A DNA stretch of 23,933 bases from Actinomycetes bacterium (GTDB taxonomy: Bacteria > Actinomycetota > Acidimicrobiia > Acidimicrobiales > Palsa-688): positions 1 to 23,933 of the forward strand of contig JAKAQB010000055.1 of the NCBI GenBank assembly GCA_021811865.1, given 5' to 3'. The notes under the pieces are model-generated. The model was given only the letters and a program-made list of their open reading frames with translations, made no database searches and was not told the origin of the DNA. Position 1 is the first letter of the stretch. The number at the start of each line of letters is the position of its first letter. Made by a program: the position numbers and the translations under genes. Of this stretch, positions 7,686 to 15,004 are shown in pieces.

Positions 7686-8204
7686 GTGGCGGTGTACGCC
7701 CTCGGGAAGCTCACTCCCGAGATCGCCCCCACGGCCTTTGTCCATCCCGACGCGGTCGTCATCGGTGCGGTGCGGCTCGGTCCTCACGCGAGCGTCTGGC
7801 CGGCGGCCGTGCTGCGAGGCGACTACGGCGAGATCACTGTCGGCGAGGCCACCTCCATCCAGGACGGCTCCGTGCTGCACACCCACCACGACGCACCGAC
7901 GGTGCTCGGTCGGGGCTGCATCGTCGGACACCTCGCGTACCTCGAAGGTTGTGTCGTCGAGGACGACTGCCTCATCGGCGCGGGCGCCCTCGTGCTGCGC
8001 GATGCCTCGATCGGGGCAGGGGCCACGGTGGCGGCCGGAGCACTGGTCCAGGAGCGGGCGGTGGTGCCGCCCGCCCACCTCGCCGCAGGCGTACCGGCCC
8101 GCGTCACCGCAGGCGGATGGAGTATCGAGGCGATCCGTCGTGGCGCCGCCGTCTACGTGGAGAACTCGCGTCGCTTCGTCGCCGAGCTTCGCAGGATCGA
8201 CTGA
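7686..8204 (+). CDS. Hexapeptide-repeat protein, gamma-carbonic anhydrase/PaaY-like
   Basis: This 172-aa left-handed beta-helix protein has a ladder of hexapeptide repeats (for example IGAVRLGPHASVWPAAVLRGD and IGAGAL, IGAGATVAAGAL) and a C-terminal helix, as in gamma-carbonic anhydrases, CaiE and PaaY. Two of the three zinc ligands are visible, His65 (VLHTHH) and His82 (VGHLA). The third, in the usual GH-x-A-x-LHG motif, is Glu87 (YLEGC). Carbonic anhydrase activity is therefore uncertain; a CoA-linked thioesterase or acyl-transfer role as described for PaaY would suit the aryl-CoA context. GTG 7686 is 3 bp after the preceding stop with no good ribosome-binding site, consistent with translational coupling. 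It ends the operon. Confidence 0.88.
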   Translation: MAVYALGKLTPEIAPTAFVHPDAVVIGAVRLGPHASVWPAAVLRGDYGEITVGEATSIQDGSVLHTHHDAPTVLGRGCIVGHLAYLEGCVVEDDCLIGAGALVLRDASIGAGATVAAGALVQERAVVPPAHLAAGVPARVTAGGWSIEAIRRGAAVYVENSRRFVAELRRID

Positions 8205-8244
8205 TCCTCGTCGCGCCGCGGCGGTCTGCTGGGCCTGCATCGAC

Positions 8245-8257
8245 GCGCCGGCGGCGC
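8245..8257. terminator. Small GC hairpin between convergent genes
   Basis: GCGCC-GGC-GGCGC forms a short perfect stem-loop in the 75 bp between the convergent hexapeptide-protein and TrmB-like genes. There is no T-run. The position suits a bidirectional terminator, but the evidence is weak. Confidence 0.2.
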
Positions 8258-8279
8258 AGGGGCCGGCAGGCACCCGTGT

Positions 8280-9173
8280 TCAGGCGGTCTGGACTCGCTT
8301 CCGGTTGCGGGTGGAGACGACGCTGACCCTTTTGGCCACGGCCCGTCGCTCGCCGGCGACGTCGCGGCTCAAGGCGGCGAGCTGCTCGAGGCCGGGGCCG
8401 TAACAGGCCTCGAGCTGCTCCCCGAAGTCCTGGAAGATCTGCTGGACGTACATGTCGTGGCGGATGTAGCCCTTCACGGCTGCCGCGAGGAGAGCGTCGT
8501 CGGCGTAGAGAGCCTGCCAGTCACGACCTCCCGGCGCGAGGGCCCAGAGGACCCTCGTGCTGTCGGCTACGACGGCGAGGTGGCGGGCCTGGTGGTGGCG
8601 GTACACGACGCCGTCGGTCGTCACATGGCGGATGCTTCGTCCGTGCTCGATGGAGAACTCTTCCTTGCCGAAGTGCAGGGTGTCGGTGGCCACCCCTCGT
8701 TCGTCGGCGCGGGCGACCGACTCGAGGAACGCCGTGGTGTCGCAATTGATCGACATGTACACGTGCCGGTCAGCGGTGTCGAGCAACTCGATCGCCCGGC
8801 GCTCGATCGCCGGCCAGTCAGACAACGCCTCGAACGCCCGTACCTGCTGGCCGGGGTCCCCGGCCTCACGCATGAGACTCACCTCGGCGTCGGCGAGCCG
8901 GCGGCGGAAGCTCGTGTCCAGCTGGGTGAGAACCTGGGTCGGCGGGACCGCCACGAAGCGGAGCGGCTCTCCCTCGATGGCGATCGCCACCCCCTTGCGT
9001 GCCAGCCGCCGCAGGGTCTCGTACACCTTCGGCTGCGGGATCCCCGTCTCGTTCGCCAGGGCGTAGCCGGTCATCGGCGGGTTCCCGAGCAGGCCGATGT
9101 ACGCCCTTGCCTCGTACTGGGAGAAGCCGAGTTCGACAAGGCGCTCCACCGTTCCCGAACCGGTCTCCGCCAT
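8280..9173 (-). CDS. TrmB-like transcriptional regulator
   Basis: About 297 aa. The N-terminus is a winged helix of TrmB type: VERLVELGFSQYEARAYIGL, then MTGYALANETGIPQPKVYETLRRL as the recognition part. A coiled segment (TQLDTSFRRRLADAEVSLM) leads into a C-terminal sensor-like domain with no recognised ligand motif. TrmB proteins usually bind sugars or small metabolites and act as repressors or activators; here the ligand may be an aromatic acid or its CoA ester, which is inference. ATG 9173 is preferred over GTG 9179 because GGGAG then sits five bases upstream. An inverted repeat CTACCGTAG overlaps that region, suggesting autoregulation. It lies between the plus-strand operon and the amidohydrolase and SDR genes it may control. 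Confidence 0.87.
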   Translation of the reverse strand: MAETGSGTVERLVELGFSQYEARAYIGLLGNPPMTGYALANETGIPQPKVYETLRRLARKGVAIAIEGEPLRFVAVPPTQVLTQLDTSFRRRLADAEVSLMREAGDPGQQVRAFEALSDWPAIERRAIELLDTADRHVYMSINCDTTAFLESVARADERGVATDTLHFGKEEFSIEHGRSIRHVTTDGVVYRHHQARHLAVVADSTRVLWALAPGGRDWQALYADDALLAAAVKGYIRHDMYVQQIFQDFGEQLEACYGPGLEQLAALSRDVAGERRAVAKRVSVVSTRNRKRVQTA

Positions 9174-9182
9174 GCTCACTCC

Positions 9183-9191
9183 CTACGGTAG
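9183..9191 (-). promoter_or_regulatory. CTAC/GTAG inverted repeat before the TrmB-like gene
   Basis: CTACGGTAG (CTACCGTAG on the gene strand) lies 10-18 bp before ATG 9173, next to the ribosome-binding site. The arms are those of the CTAC-N4-GTAG repeats found before the amidohydrolase and SDR genes, but with a 1-bp spacer. The gene-strand version contains TACCGT, the same hexamer as the -10 boxes at 378 and 3515, so it could instead be a -10 element. Confidence 0.4.
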
Positions 9192-9242
9192 AAAGAAGGA
9201 CGAGGCCACTCTACCGGCAGCCCGCCTGGGTGAGGCGGCTGC

Positions 9243-10085
9243 TCACAGGCCGAGGACCGCCTCGGCGTTCTCGTGGAAGACGGCGTGCATCACTTCATCG
9301 CCGAAGCCGAGTTCGTCCCACTCTCTGAGGATCCGCTCGTAGGTCATCGAAGGGTGGTCGCTGCCGAACATGATCTTGCTCCGCAACCGGGCCCGGATGT
9401 CGGTGCGCAGACTCGGCGGGAAGTATTTCGGCGCCCAGCCCGACAACTCCCAGTACACGTTGCCCTTGTGGAGGGCCACGGCCGTCATCTCGTCTATCCA
9501 CGGCCATCCCGGGTGGGCAGCGATGATCGTGAGATCCGGGAAGCGGGCCGCAAGACGGTCGATGGCTGCTGGGTGAGCGTGCCGGAGAATGGCCCCCATG
9601 CCGCCCGGCGTGCCAGCGCCCATCCCGGTGGTGCCCACGTCGACCATGACCGGAACCCTGAGTCCCGTGATGGTCTCGAACAGCGGGCTCAGCTCCTCGT
9701 CGTCGACTGAGTAGTGGCCCATTATCGGGTGGAAGTGGAAGCCGAGGGCCCGGTACTCTCGGACCGCCTGCTCCGCCTCCTTGATGGCGACGTCGCCCTT
9801 CAGGGGATCGACCGTGGCCCATGCCTGGATGAAGGTGTCGTGGTAGCGGTCCCTGAGATCGGCCACGTAGCTGTTCGAGCACGGGGGAGCTCCGCTGAGC
9901 GACTCGATGTCGAAGGCGACGAGCACGGCCTCGACCCCGACCCTTCGGATATCGGCCACCACGTCGGTCTCGCTCCGGGCGACCCACGGCTTCGACCAGT
10001 AGTCCTCGAGAGCGGCGACATAGGGACCCTGCGAGGCCAGCCAGACGTCGGTACCGGGATAGCAGTGGAGGTCGATGCGTCTCAT
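9243..10085 (-). CDS. Amidohydrolase family protein (ACMSD/gamma-resorcylate decarboxylase-like)
   Basis: This 280-aa amidohydrolase-2 (TIM-barrel) protein has GFHFHPIMGHY (115-125), AAHPGWPW (189-196) with the metal-type His191, and FGSDHP (240-245) with catalytic Asp243. Relatives such as ACMSD and gamma-resorcylate or 5-carboxyvanillate decarboxylases remove CO2 from aromatic or muconate acids without oxygen; others are lactonases. The N-terminal D-x-H-x-H metal motif is changed to DLHCYP (5-10), so the second His is Tyr9, and the barrel His often found near VLIHTGTT is Asp149 (VMVDVGTT). Activity and metal are therefore uncertain. A good AAGGAG site precedes ATG 10085, and a CCTAC-N4-GTAGG repeat lies just upstream. 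It sits between the TrmB-like gene and an SDR gene on the same strand. Confidence 0.87.
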   Translation of the reverse strand: MRRIDLHCYPGTDVWLASQGPYVAALEDYWSKPWVARSETDVVADIRRVGVEAVLVAFDIESLSGAPPCSNSYVADLRDRYHDTFIQAWATVDPLKGDVAIKEAEQAVREYRALGFHFHPIMGHYSVDDEELSPLFETITGLRVPVMVDVGTTGMGAGTPGGMGAILRHAHPAAIDRLAARFPDLTIIAAHPGWPWIDEMTAVALHKGNVYWELSGWAPKYFPPSLRTDIRARLRSKIMFGSDHPSMTYERILREWDELGFGDEVMHAVFHENAEAVLGL

Positions 10086-10099
10086 GTCTCTCCTTCCAC

Positions 10100-10135
10100 C
10101 CTACTGAGGTAGGTGGGCATGGCCACTATATATAC
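10100..10135 (-). promoter_or_regulatory. Promoter/operator of the amidohydrolase gene
   Basis: CCTAC-TGAG-GTAGG (10100-10113) is a 5-bp-arm inverted repeat 15 bp before the ATG on the minus strand. Further upstream, TATATATA (about 10128-10135) is a striking AT-rich tract in GC-rich DNA and a natural -10 candidate. No good -35 is visible, so an activator may be required. The repeat would sit at or just after the start of transcription. Confidence 0.5.
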
Positions 10136-10188
10136 CGACGACGTCTCACAGGTAGCCGCCGGCGGGCCGGGAGCCTCGCTCCGCTGGC

Positions 10189-10959
10189 TCAGTGGAAGGC
10201 ACTGCCACCGTCGACGACGACTGTCTGGCCCGTGATGAAGCCCGCCCCAGGACCGCAGAGGAACCGGGCCGCACAGGCGAGGTCGGCGGGCACCTCGTCC
10301 CGGACGAGGCTGCGAGAGGCGGCGGACTGTCGGATCGAGGCCGTGAAGCCCTCAGCGTTCGCGAGCACGCCGTCGCTCATGGTGAAACCCGGTGCGATGG
10401 CGTTCACCCGGATGTTGTCCGTCCCGAGCTCCCTGGCGAGCGACCTTGTGAAAGCGACGATGGCACCCTTGCTGGCGACGTAGTGGAGGCGCCAGGGGAC
10501 GCCCTTGAAGACGGTCCCCGACGCCAGGTTCAAGATCGCCCCTCCGCCGCGCTCTCGCATCGAGCCGGTGACGGCACGCGAGCAGAGGTACGTGCCGAGC
10601 ACGTTGATCTCGAACACGCGCCGCCACTCCTCCAGGGGGATCATCTCGAATGGGCCCCCCGTGGTCTCTGCGAACAGGGCGGCGTTGTTGACGAGGATGT
10701 CGACCCCGCCGAAGTGGTGGCGGACCCCGTCCATCATCTCCCCGACCGACTGTTCCGAGGAGACGTCGGCATACACGCCGAGGATCTGTGGGGAGGCGTC
10801 CTCGGGCAACGTCGCCGCCATGATCGACGCAGCCTCCTCGGCGCGCCTCACGTCGGCGATCACGATGTGGGCGCCCGCCCGTGCGAGTTCGGCGGCGATG
10901 GCACGACCGATTCCGGAGGCACCTCCCGTCACGATCGCGACCTTCCCCAGTAGCTCCAT
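10189..10959 (-). CDS. SDR family NAD-dependent oxidoreductase
   Basis: This 256-aa classical SDR has TGGASGIG (11-18), NNAA (91-94), Asn119 and the catalytic Ser147, Tyr160 and Lys164 (YVASK). Asp36 at the end of beta-2 (IVIADVRR) predicts NAD(H) preference, unlike the SDR at 3553, so the two may work in opposite directions or on different substrates. The ending FLCGPGAGFITGQTVVVDGG is typical of dehydrogenases acting on cyclic or acyl-CoA alcohols. It lies 103 bp upstream of the amidohydrolase on the same strand. No strong ribosome-binding site precedes ATG 10959 (GGGAG is about 13 bp away). A CTAC-N4-GTAG repeat lies about 70 bp upstream. Confidence 0.91.
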   Translation of the reverse strand: MELLGKVAIVTGGASGIGRAIAAELARAGAHIVIADVRRAEEAASIMAATLPEDASPQILGVYADVSSEQSVGEMMDGVRHHFGGVDILVNNAALFAETTGGPFEMIPLEEWRRVFEINVLGTYLCSRAVTGSMRERGGGAILNLASGTVFKGVPWRLHYVASKGAIVAFTRSLARELGTDNIRVNAIAPGFTMSDGVLANAEGFTASIRQSAASRSLVRDEVPADLACAARFLCGPGAGFITGQTVVVDGGSAFH

Positions 10960-11026
10960 CGGCTGCCTGCGTCTCCCAGCCCCTGCCGGGGGATCGACTT
11001 GCTCTCAGTCGCTCCCCTGTTGGATA

Positions 11027-11040
11027 CCTACGATAGTAGA
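11027..11040 (-). promoter_or_regulatory. CTAC-GATA-GTAG operator-like repeat before the SDR gene
   Basis: CTAC-GATA-GTAG (11028-11039) is a perfect 4-bp-arm inverted repeat in a locally AT-richer stretch upstream of the minus-strand SDR. Spacing and arms match the repeat before the amidohydrolase and, with one mismatch, that in the leader at 3535. On the gene strand TTGCCT lies before it and TATCC after it, a possible weak promoter with the repeat in the spacer. Confidence 0.5.
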
Positions 11041-11255
11041 TAGGCAAGACGGGTAGCGACCCATCGAGAGCGCGGGTCCGCCGGGAAGCGATCGGCGAGA
11101 AGCGCCAGGACCAGCCGGAGCGCTCGCCGTCCCACCCGGAGGCGGCTGATCCCGCAGCGGGCAGCGCACCGAGCCGGCCGTGCGTGCCGGCCGGCAACTA
11201 CGCTCCTCTCCCGGTTGCGTCGGTGCCCACACCGTCCCGGCCCCGCGCCTGCGAG

Positions 11256-11744
11256 CTAGGCGGGCGAGGCGAGGTGCTTTCGCATCTGGAGGGTCGTGAT
11301 CTCGTAGCCGGAGCCCTCATAGAGGTGACGAGCGACCGTGTTGGAGCCGAAGACGTTGAGCCCGAGGGCCGCGACGCCGCGGCCGGCCGCCTCTCGTTCG
11401 CCTGCTTCGAGCAGCACCCTGCCGTAGCCCTTCCCACGGAGCTGCTCGGCCACCTCGATGTCGTAGATCCACCCGCCCTGTCCTGACCCGGGCCGGTGCT
11501 CGAGGGCGATCCAGATGATCCCGGCTGGCTCGCCCTCGAGGGTCTCGGCGATGCGGAGCAGCATCCCCGGAGAGTCGGCGCCGCCGGGAAGCAGGCGGTC
11601 GGTCTCCTCTGAGGCGAGCGTCTCGGCCTCTGCAAGGCTCCAATCGCCGGCGCGGACGTGCTCGGCGGCGTAGCCGGTGACGAGACGCGATCTGTACTGC
11701 GCGAACTCTTCACCGGTCATCGGGCGCAGACGGATCTCTGGCAT
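11256..11744 (-). CDS. GNAT family N-acetyltransferase
   Basis: The acetyl-CoA-binding motif of GNAT enzymes is seen as VAEQLRGKGYGRVLLEAGER, preceded by the beta-strand GGWIYDIEV and followed by VAALGLNVFGSNTVARHLYEGSGYE. It probably transfers an acetyl group to an amine or protein N-terminus; the substrate is unknown. The open frame extends upstream to 11876, but the region before MPEIRLRPM is low-complexity and family members begin near this motif, so ATG 11744 (162 aa) is chosen. ATG 11771, with GGGAG ten bases upstream, is a real alternative. The stop is TAG, unlike the other intact genes here. No functional link with neighbours is apparent. Confidence 0.82.
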   Translation of the reverse strand: MPEIRLRPMTGEEFAQYRSRLVTGYAAEHVRAGDWSLAEAETLASEETDRLLPGGADSPGMLLRIAETLEGEPAGIIWIALEHRPGSGQGGWIYDIEVAEQLRGKGYGRVLLEAGEREAAGRGVAALGLNVFGSNTVARHLYEGSGYEITTLQMRKHLASPA

Positions 11745-12313
11745 GGGGTGCACTCTGACCTCGGGCAGCATGGGTGTGACGGCTCCCGCCCGAGTTGCGC
11801 CCGGCTTCCTGGCAGACGAGCCCTGACGGGGCTCTCGTTTGACGACTCTCTCGTCTTGCACCTTGGAGGATGGCAAGCTCGCGGTGAAGCGGTATGGCTC
11901 GTTCCGTTCTCCTCGCCCGGTACGACACCGGTGCGCTCGATCACCGAGGGCGCGGTCGGGGTAACCGGGAGCCTTGAGGACGGGAGGAGGATCGGCACCG
12001 AGGCGACGGGTGCCGCACGAACCGGAACGAGCTTGCGCTACGAGTGGCCCCGCCGCTCTTCGGAGGCCCTCTCGGCTCAGGCTTCACCGAGGGTAGGAGA
12101 GCCTGCCGCGCCGTCGGAGGTGCTCGGCGCAGGCACGACTCGGGCGGCTCGACCGTTCCGGACGATGCGCCGCCCAGGTCGAGGAGCCGGGCCGGCTCTG
12201 AGCACCCAAGGTGGACGCCGAGGTTCGTGGCTCCAACGTGCCGTCCGGCCGTCCCGCCTCGAACAGCGAGATGGCGCGAGCCTGGGCCGCCCGTTCGGTG
12301 TTTGGATGGAGTC
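11745..12313. other. Intergenic region between divergent GNAT and SRPBCC genes
   Basis: About 570 bp with no reading frame that resembles a known protein; the open frames here are Arg/Ser/Pro-rich. It must contain promoters for both divergent genes, but no convincing -35/-10 pair was found. One hairpin is listed separately. Confidence 0.5.
11818..11840 (+). terminator. Hairpin followed by a short T-rich tail
   Basis: GAGCCC-TGACG-GGGCTC (11818-11834) is followed by TCGTTT. It resembles a small intrinsic terminator on the plus strand, but no plus-strand gene lies immediately upstream, so it may be part of an RNA leader or chance. Confidence 0.22.
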
Positions 12314-12772
12314 ATGACGATCGAGCAGGACGGGATCCGGGTGGCGAGCGCCGCCCGCGAGATCGACGCTGAGGCGGGTCGCATCTTCGAGCTCATCGCG
12401 GACCCGGCACAGCAGCCTCGCTGGGATGGCAACGACAACCTGGCCGTGGCCGAGGAGGGCCAGCGGGTCCGCTCCGTCGGCGACGTGTTCACCACGAGGC
12501 TGACAGGTGGCGCCGTTCGCGAGAACCATGTGGTGGACTTCGTGGAGGGAAGGCGGATCGCCTGGAAGCCGGCAGAGCCCGGTCGCGAGCCACCTGGGCA
12601 TCTCTGGGCTTGGACCCTGGAGCCACTCGGGCCGTCCCGGACGCACGTCACGCACACCTACGACTGGACCGAGCTGACCGACGAGCAGCGCTACGCACGG
12701 GCTCGGGCGACGACGCCCGAACGACTCCACGCCTCGCTCGACCGGCTCGCTGCGCTCGCCGAGGGCAGCTGA
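12314..12772 (+). CDS. SRPBCC (START/Bet v1-like) family protein
   Basis: This 152-aa protein has the pattern of polyketide cyclase/dehydrase-like SRPBCC proteins: an N-terminal strand with AREIDAEAGRIFELIADPAQQPRWDG, a central strand pair (VGDVFTTRL, ENHVVDFVEGRRIAWKP) and a C-terminal helix (ERLHASLDRLAALAE). Such proteins bind hydrophobic ligands in a deep cavity; some are cyclases or toxin/antitoxin partners, but most are uncharacterised. The open frame runs further upstream, yet the fold begins at this ATG and GGAG lies two bases before it. It stands alone. Confidence 0.82.
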   Translation: MTIEQDGIRVASAAREIDAEAGRIFELIADPAQQPRWDGNDNLAVAEEGQRVRSVGDVFTTRLTGGAVRENHVVDFVEGRRIAWKPAEPGREPPGHLWAWTLEPLGPSRTHVTHTYDWTELTDEQRYARARATTPERLHASLDRLAALAEGS

Positions 12773-13262
12773 GACTGGGCCGCGAGCCGCCCGTTGAGGA
12801 GGCCAGCCGGGATGCTCTGGTTGTGTCGTTCCATGACCGTTCGCGGGCCCAGATAGCGTCACCCGGCCAGCAGAGATCGCTCCCGCTCCCGCTGAGACGG
12901 CGCGATCAGGTTCGACCGGGTGCAAAGACCGGGCGGGCGGTGAACGCCTCATGATGGGCGGTATCGGCCGCTGAGCTGCTGCACCTCGAGCCGCGCCTTG
13001 CCACGCGAGCGAAGCCGGGATTCGATGACGAGCGATGGGAGCCCTCCGGACATGAAGCTCTCCCCGGTGGGCGCTTGGTCACTACCGCCCGCGCTCGGTG
13101 GGACCGGGGCGCGGGTGACCGGCCGTGGCCTGCGGCCGTCGCCTCTCGGTGGCCTGACAGGGCCGGAGGCCGGGCGCCGGTCCGACCGGCATGCAGCTGG
13201 TGCCCGGTTCGATCGGAGTGTTCCAGCTGTGGGACCAACGACGAGGCATAGCCTGCCTGGCG
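12773..13262. other. Intergenic region before the EgtE-like gene
   Basis: About 490 bp without a credible gene on either strand. TAGCCT (13249-13254) fits the TAnnnT -10 pattern and lies eight bases before ATG 13263, so the next gene may have a leaderless or nearly leaderless mRNA. No matching -35 is seen. Confidence 0.45.
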
Positions 13263-14405
13263 ATGGAGACCTCGACTGACCCCGACCCTCGCTGGGAGAG
13301 CTGGAGGCGGGCGAGACCCGAGCCCCTCGGACTGCACCTCGACACGGCCGCCGCCGGGAGGAGCTCGCGCGCCGTGCTGTCTGCGGTCTCCGACCATGCA
13401 CTTCTCGAGGCGCGGGCGGGCGCTTACGTGGCGCAGGAGATGGCGGCCGACGCCCTCGCCGCAAGCCGGGCCGCAATCGGCCGGTTGCTCGGCATGCCGG
13501 AAGGCGGCATCGCCTTCGTCGAGAGCGCGAGCGTGGCGCTCAGCACGCTGCTCCAGGCCTGGCCCTTCGAGCAGGGAGCGACCGTCGCCGTGGCACCGAG
13601 CGAGTGGGGTCCCAACCTGGCGACCTTCACACGACATGGACTCGGGATGGTCGACCTGCGCGTCGATGCCGATGGCCATGTCGATCTGGCCGAGCTGGAA
13701 GACCTGCTCGCCTCGTCACCGCCGTCTATGGTCCACATCACCCAGGTGGCCTCGCACCGCCCGCTCGTCCAGCCCGCGACCGAGATCGCCACCGTGTGCC
13801 GACAGGCGGGAGTGCCGCTCATCGTCGACGCCGCCCAGGCTCTCGGGCACGTGGACACCGCCACCGGCGCCGACATCATCTACGCCACCAGTCGCAAGTG
13901 GCTCACCGGGCCCCGGGGGGTCGGCGTCCTCGCCGCCGCCCCGCAGTGCTCGGACCGGCTGCGGGCGACGCTCACGGCCTCGCATCAAGACCCGGCCGAC
14001 GAGACGATCGGTGCCGCCCTCAGCTCGCGAGAGGCGCACCTGGCGGGGCGTCTCGGCCTCGGCCGTGCCGCCCAGGACCTCCTCGAAATGGGCCCGGCGG
14101 CGGTCTTCGAGAGGCTGGCGGCCGTCGGCCGTGCCACCCGCCGCATTCTCGGCAGCCTGGACAACTGGCGGGTGATCGGGCCCACTGACGAGGCGAGCGC
14201 CATCACGGCCCTCGAGCCCGCCGCGGGTCAGGACGTCATGGGAGTGCGCTCGCGCCTTCTTCGCGACCACGGCACGGTGACGACGGCCCAGCAGGTCTTC
14301 CGGGCGCCCCGCGACATGTCCTCGCTCACGTTGCGCGTGAGCCCTCACGTCGACTGCACCAGCGACGACCTCGTCCGCCTGAGAGAGGCGCTGGCGTCGT
14401 TGTGA
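13263..14405 (+). CDS. Class V aminotransferase-fold PLP enzyme, EgtE-like (hercynylcysteine sulfoxide lyase-like)
   Basis: This 380-aa fold-type I PLP enzyme resembles mycobacterial EgtE along its length: GLHLDTAAAGRSS (23-35), GAYVAQE (53-59), SEWGPNLATF (113-122), HITQVASHRPLVQP (158-171), IVDAAQALGHVD (187-198) with PLP-binding Asp189, and SRKWLTGPRGVGVL (210-223) with Schiff-base Lys212. EgtE cleaves hercynylcysteine sulfoxide in the last step of ergothioneine synthesis. EgtE normally sits with egtA-D, none of which is in the window, so it could be a remote pathway member or a related C-S lyase, cysteine desulfurase or isopenicillin-N epimerase-type enzyme. ATG 13263 is chosen because homology begins shortly after it; the frame is open further upstream. 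No ribosome-binding site is evident. Confidence 0.78.
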   Translation: METSTDPDPRWESWRRARPEPLGLHLDTAAAGRSSRAVLSAVSDHALLEARAGAYVAQEMAADALAASRAAIGRLLGMPEGGIAFVESASVALSTLLQAWPFEQGATVAVAPSEWGPNLATFTRHGLGMVDLRVDADGHVDLAELEDLLASSPPSMVHITQVASHRPLVQPATEIATVCRQAGVPLIVDAAQALGHVDTATGADIIYATSRKWLTGPRGVGVLAAAPQCSDRLRATLTASHQDPADETIGAALSSREAHLAGRLGLGRAAQDLLEMGPAAVFERLAAVGRATRRILGSLDNWRVIGPTDEASAITALEPAAGQDVMGVRSRLLRDHGTVTTAQQVFRAPRDMSSLTLRVSPHVDCTSDDLVRLREALASL

Positions 14406-15004
14406 GAGGTGTCCGGGGCGGCAGAGGCGCGGACGGCGCGCCTTCGGCCGGACGTGCGCCGGCCGCCGGATGCTCCTCGTGCCACCGGGATGGACACGAC
14501 CTCGCCGCCCTCAAGGTTGAGCAGCGCCCGCGGGCGTGGCGCGCGATCTCGTCCGCGAAGTCCGACAGGGCTCTTCTCACGAGGCGGACGGCGCCATCGG
14601 GATGGGCACACAGGCGCCACGCGGTGCTCGACGGCTACGAAGAGCTGGGCGAGCGCTGCGACCAGATGGCGCTCTCGACGCCCGTCGGGCTCGACCTCGA
14701 CGGCGATGGCCGGAGCCCGAGGGCGCAGGGGTCGCACTGCGCGCCGGAACGCGGGCTCGGTATCTCGCCACCCCGCCCGCCTCTGCCAGTCCGCAGGCGT
14801 CCTCCGGCGGAAGCGGTGGCGCCGAGGTACGGATCGAGGTTCCCGGCACCCTCGCCCCGTCCCTGGTGGAGGGAGCCGGCGCCAGCACGGGCGAGGCGAA
14901 ATCACCCGACCGGGCCGGCCGGCCGGCGCCAGGCCGGCGCGAACCGGCTGTCGCCCGTCGGATCCCCCGGCAAAGAGGGCGCGAGGCTTCGATACCCTTT
15001 GGCC
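14406..15004. other. Long intergenic region before the AlaRS-like gene
   Basis: About 600 bp. The AlaRS frame stays open through it, but the encoded residues are not family-like. Two minus-strand stretches (around 14545-14700) have protein-like composition in different frames, such as LVRRALSDFADEIARHARG, which could be a decayed gene. I recognise no family, so no gene is called. Confidence 0.4.
14993..14998 (+). promoter_or_regulatory. -10 box of a likely leaderless AlaRS-like transcript
   Basis: TACCCT fits TAnnnT and is separated by exactly six bases (TTGGCC) from ATG 15005, so transcription would begin at the A of the start codon. No ribosome-binding site precedes the ATG, which agrees with leaderless translation, common in actinobacteria. 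No -35 is obvious. Confidence 0.45.

Noticed and set aside
14545..14700. Possible decayed minus-strand gene
   Set aside because: Short protein-like stretches occur in two frames, but no family is recognisable and plus-strand readings look equally plausible, so it is not called.
14402..15004. N-terminal extension of the AlaRS-like frame by about 200 codons
   Set aside because: The residues are Arg/Pro/Ala-rich and not AlaRS-like, while ATG 15005 starts exactly where the family begins and has a -10 box six bases upstream.
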